A stretch of DNA of 64,000 nt, from positions 22,849 through 86,848 of the forward strand of contig JAHHDR010000031.1 of assembly GCA_019739215.1 (NCBI GenBank), written 5' to 3'. This document shows positions 62,689-64,000 of this stretch, piece after piece. Source of the stretch: Rhizobium sp. GTDB lineage: Bacteria > Pseudomonadota > Alphaproteobacteria > Rhizobiales > Rhizobiaceae. Under the pieces are notes generated by a model that was not told the origin of the DNA, did no database searches, and was given only the letters and a program-made list of their open reading frames with translations. A program made the translations under genes and the position numbers. The first letter of the stretch is position 1. Each line of letters begins with the position of its first letter.

Positions 62689-64000
62689 CTAGTCGAGTGT
62701 GCGATTGAGGTGATCGGCAAGCCGGGTCGCGACGGCAAGGATCATCAGGGTCGGATTGGCATGGCCGCTGGTCGGGAAGACCGAGCCGCCGGAAACGTGG
62801 AGATTGGGCAGGCCGTGGACGCGACAGTCGGCATTGACCACGCCCTTCCGCGCGTCCGAGGACATGCGAGTCGTGCCAAGCGTGTGCGCCATGTCGATGA
62901 TGACAATGTCCTCGGGGCCGGCGCTGTGCCGCCCAATCCTCGAGAACCGGCACCGGCAAACCGGCGCCGGCCAAAGCATCGCGCGAAATCTCGGCGAGCC
63001 TGAGCAGGGTCCGTCGTTCCGCAACCTCGATACGCCAGTCGATCCGGGCGATCGGCACGCCGAACCGGTCCCGCCGCAAGCCGAGGGTTACGCGGCTGTC
63101 GGGGTTTGGCGCCTGTTCGCAGATCGCTTCGATCCGAAGTCCCGCCAGCTTGCGTGGCAGGCCCCGATCCTGAAATTCGTTTGCCACCATGTTCGGGGAC
63201 AGCCGGATGGCCGTGTTGATCACAAGGTCCTTCAGCGCCCTGGGCATCCGTCCATCGGCGAGCATCTTCATGCCGACACCCTTGACCAGCAAGGCCAAGA
63301 TCCCGCGGCGACCGAGAGCAGGTCGCGTCGCACGGTGCCACTTCGCCGAAGCAGCAGCCGCTTGAGCGCATCCCAGGGATCGTCGGGAGCCCGTTTCGGT
63401 GGAAAAAATAGACGGCGGCATTGAGCAGGCGTTCGCGTTCCTGGACCTCGGGTGTCAGCGCCAGTCCATGCATGAAACATGTGGGCCGCGCCCCTTGTGG
63501 CGGACGCCGAAGAAGCCGAAGAGCCGCGCCAGCACCTCCATCTGCTCCGTCGGGATCCGGCCAACCCGCGCCGCGGCGTGATCCATCAGGTAGCGCCCGA
63601 CGCGATCATGGTGGTTGCCGATGCCGTTGGGGTGAATGTCGCGGGATGCAAGGAGCAGCCGCGGGTTTTCGATTCCGCTCGCCGCCAGCACACAGTGCCT
63701 GGCTTCTATGCGGACCCGCCGGCCGCCGACGCTCGCCACATCGAGATGCGAAAAAATGCCCACCATCGTCACTGAGGCCGACATGGGTGACGGTGGCATC
63801 GAGCAGAACATGCGTGTCGGCCGGCCGGGTCGCCAGAAACTCCCTGCCGAAACGCATCACATCCATGCGGTCGACGCGGGACCGGGCGAACTGCCAGTAG
63901 AAGGACCGAAGGCCTCCGCCGTCGAAACGATCCGGCGGACTGGCGGGACTCAGATTGAGCAGGTCCATGGCCCGGGCGATATAGGGGTCGATCACCTCAC
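62689..64000 (-). CDS. mirror copy of the GMC oxidoreductase, partial and more heavily frameshifted
   Basis: Counterpart of 48375-49679; the N-terminal part lies beyond the window. Relative to the left arm it has seven +1 homopolymer insertions (extra C in the CCCC near 62920, two T near 63295, G and T near 63480-63487, T and A near 63400-63412). Its frame is therefore shattered even where the left copy is open. Confidence 0.8.

Larger units (their letters stand above)
56210..64000 (-). repeat. right arm of giant inverted repeat
   Basis: Reverse complement of 48375-56150 with a 59-base single-copy loop at 56151-56209 between the arms. It runs to the window end, so the true extent is unknown. 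Inner part 56223-56553 differs by about 10% from its partner; one extra A occurs at 57686; seven single-base homopolymer insertions sit between about 62920 and 63490. Elsewhere I found no differences. Confidence 0.97.

Noticed and set aside
56210..64000. Second, paralogous set of nrdJ, gpt, usp and other genes
   Set aside because: Near-identical, in exact mirror order, and truncated at the same codon; best explained by the inverted junction rather than paralogy.

Overview
The window is GC-rich chromosomal DNA of a Gram-negative alphaproteobacterium, most likely a member of the Hyphomicrobiales (Rhizobiaceae/Phyllobacteriaceae type). This rests on gene order and gene types. The run eno - ftsB-like - pdhA - pdhB (lipoyl domain fused to E1 beta) - pdhC - GDSL hydrolase - lpdA - lipA - COQ10-like - ispDF - dusB - ntrB - ntrC - ntrY - ntrX - D-amino acid aminotransferase - hfq - hflX is typical of that order. 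A bifunctional IspDF and a class II (B12-dependent) NrdJ also fit. Family and species cannot be resolved by eye.

Layout. 1-3.3 kb (minus): cysK, an AlaX-type editing protein and sseA form a probable operon, followed by an FMN/PPOX protein. 3.5-5.3 kb: VOC protein and kdsA (LPS Kdo). 5.3-7.1 kb (minus): a membrane chemoreceptor. 7.3-18 kb (plus): enolase, an FtsB-like protein, the whole pyruvate dehydrogenase complex (E1 alpha, E1 beta, E2, E3), small accessory genes, lipoyl synthase and a COQ10-like protein. 18-19.7 kb (minus): pncC and ispDF. 19.9-29.9 kb (plus): dusB and the two nitrogen two-component systems NtrBC and NtrYX, then dat, hfq and hflX. 30.1-32.8 kb: diguanylate cyclase, mazG and a deaminase. 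33-38 kb: siroheme synthase, DUF2849, sulfite/nitrite reductase, DUF934 and ferredoxin-NADP reductase, which together make a sulfite-reduction module. 38.2-43.6 kb (minus): small proteins and the gcvTHP glycine cleavage operon behind a tandem glycine riboswitch. 43.7-47.7 kb: an AT-rich stretch, a soluble PAS-PAS chemoreceptor, GNAT and DUF4189 proteins and tRNA-Leu(UAA). 48-56.2 kb: GMC oxidoreductase, CinA-like protein, universal stress protein, xanthine phosphoribosyltransferase, a periplasmic sensor-domain protein and the 5' two-thirds of nrdJ.

The most striking structure is that everything from about 48.4 to 56.15 kb reappears in reverse order and orientation from 56.21 to 64.0 kb. It is a giant inverted repeat with a 59-base loop inside nrdJ. 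Both nrdJ copies are cut at the same codon, and an open 1370-codon frame runs through the junction and is not a real protein. I read this as a fold-back or assembly chimera rather than biology. One detail complicates that reading: the innermost ~330 bases of the right arm differ from the left arm by about 10%, mostly at third codon positions, as if that piece came from a second strain or species. The outermost right arm has exactly seven single-base homopolymer insertions and no substitutions that I found.

The assembly also carries many single-base indels elsewhere: cysK, the first chemoreceptor, pdhC, the GDSL hydrolase, lpdA, lipA, gcvT and the GMC oxidoreductase. They are concentrated at 13.0-17.3 kb. 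Most restore an intact, family-typical protein if one base of a G or C run is removed, so they look like long-read consensus errors rather than gene decay. I saw no insertion sequence, prophage, CRISPR array or rRNA.
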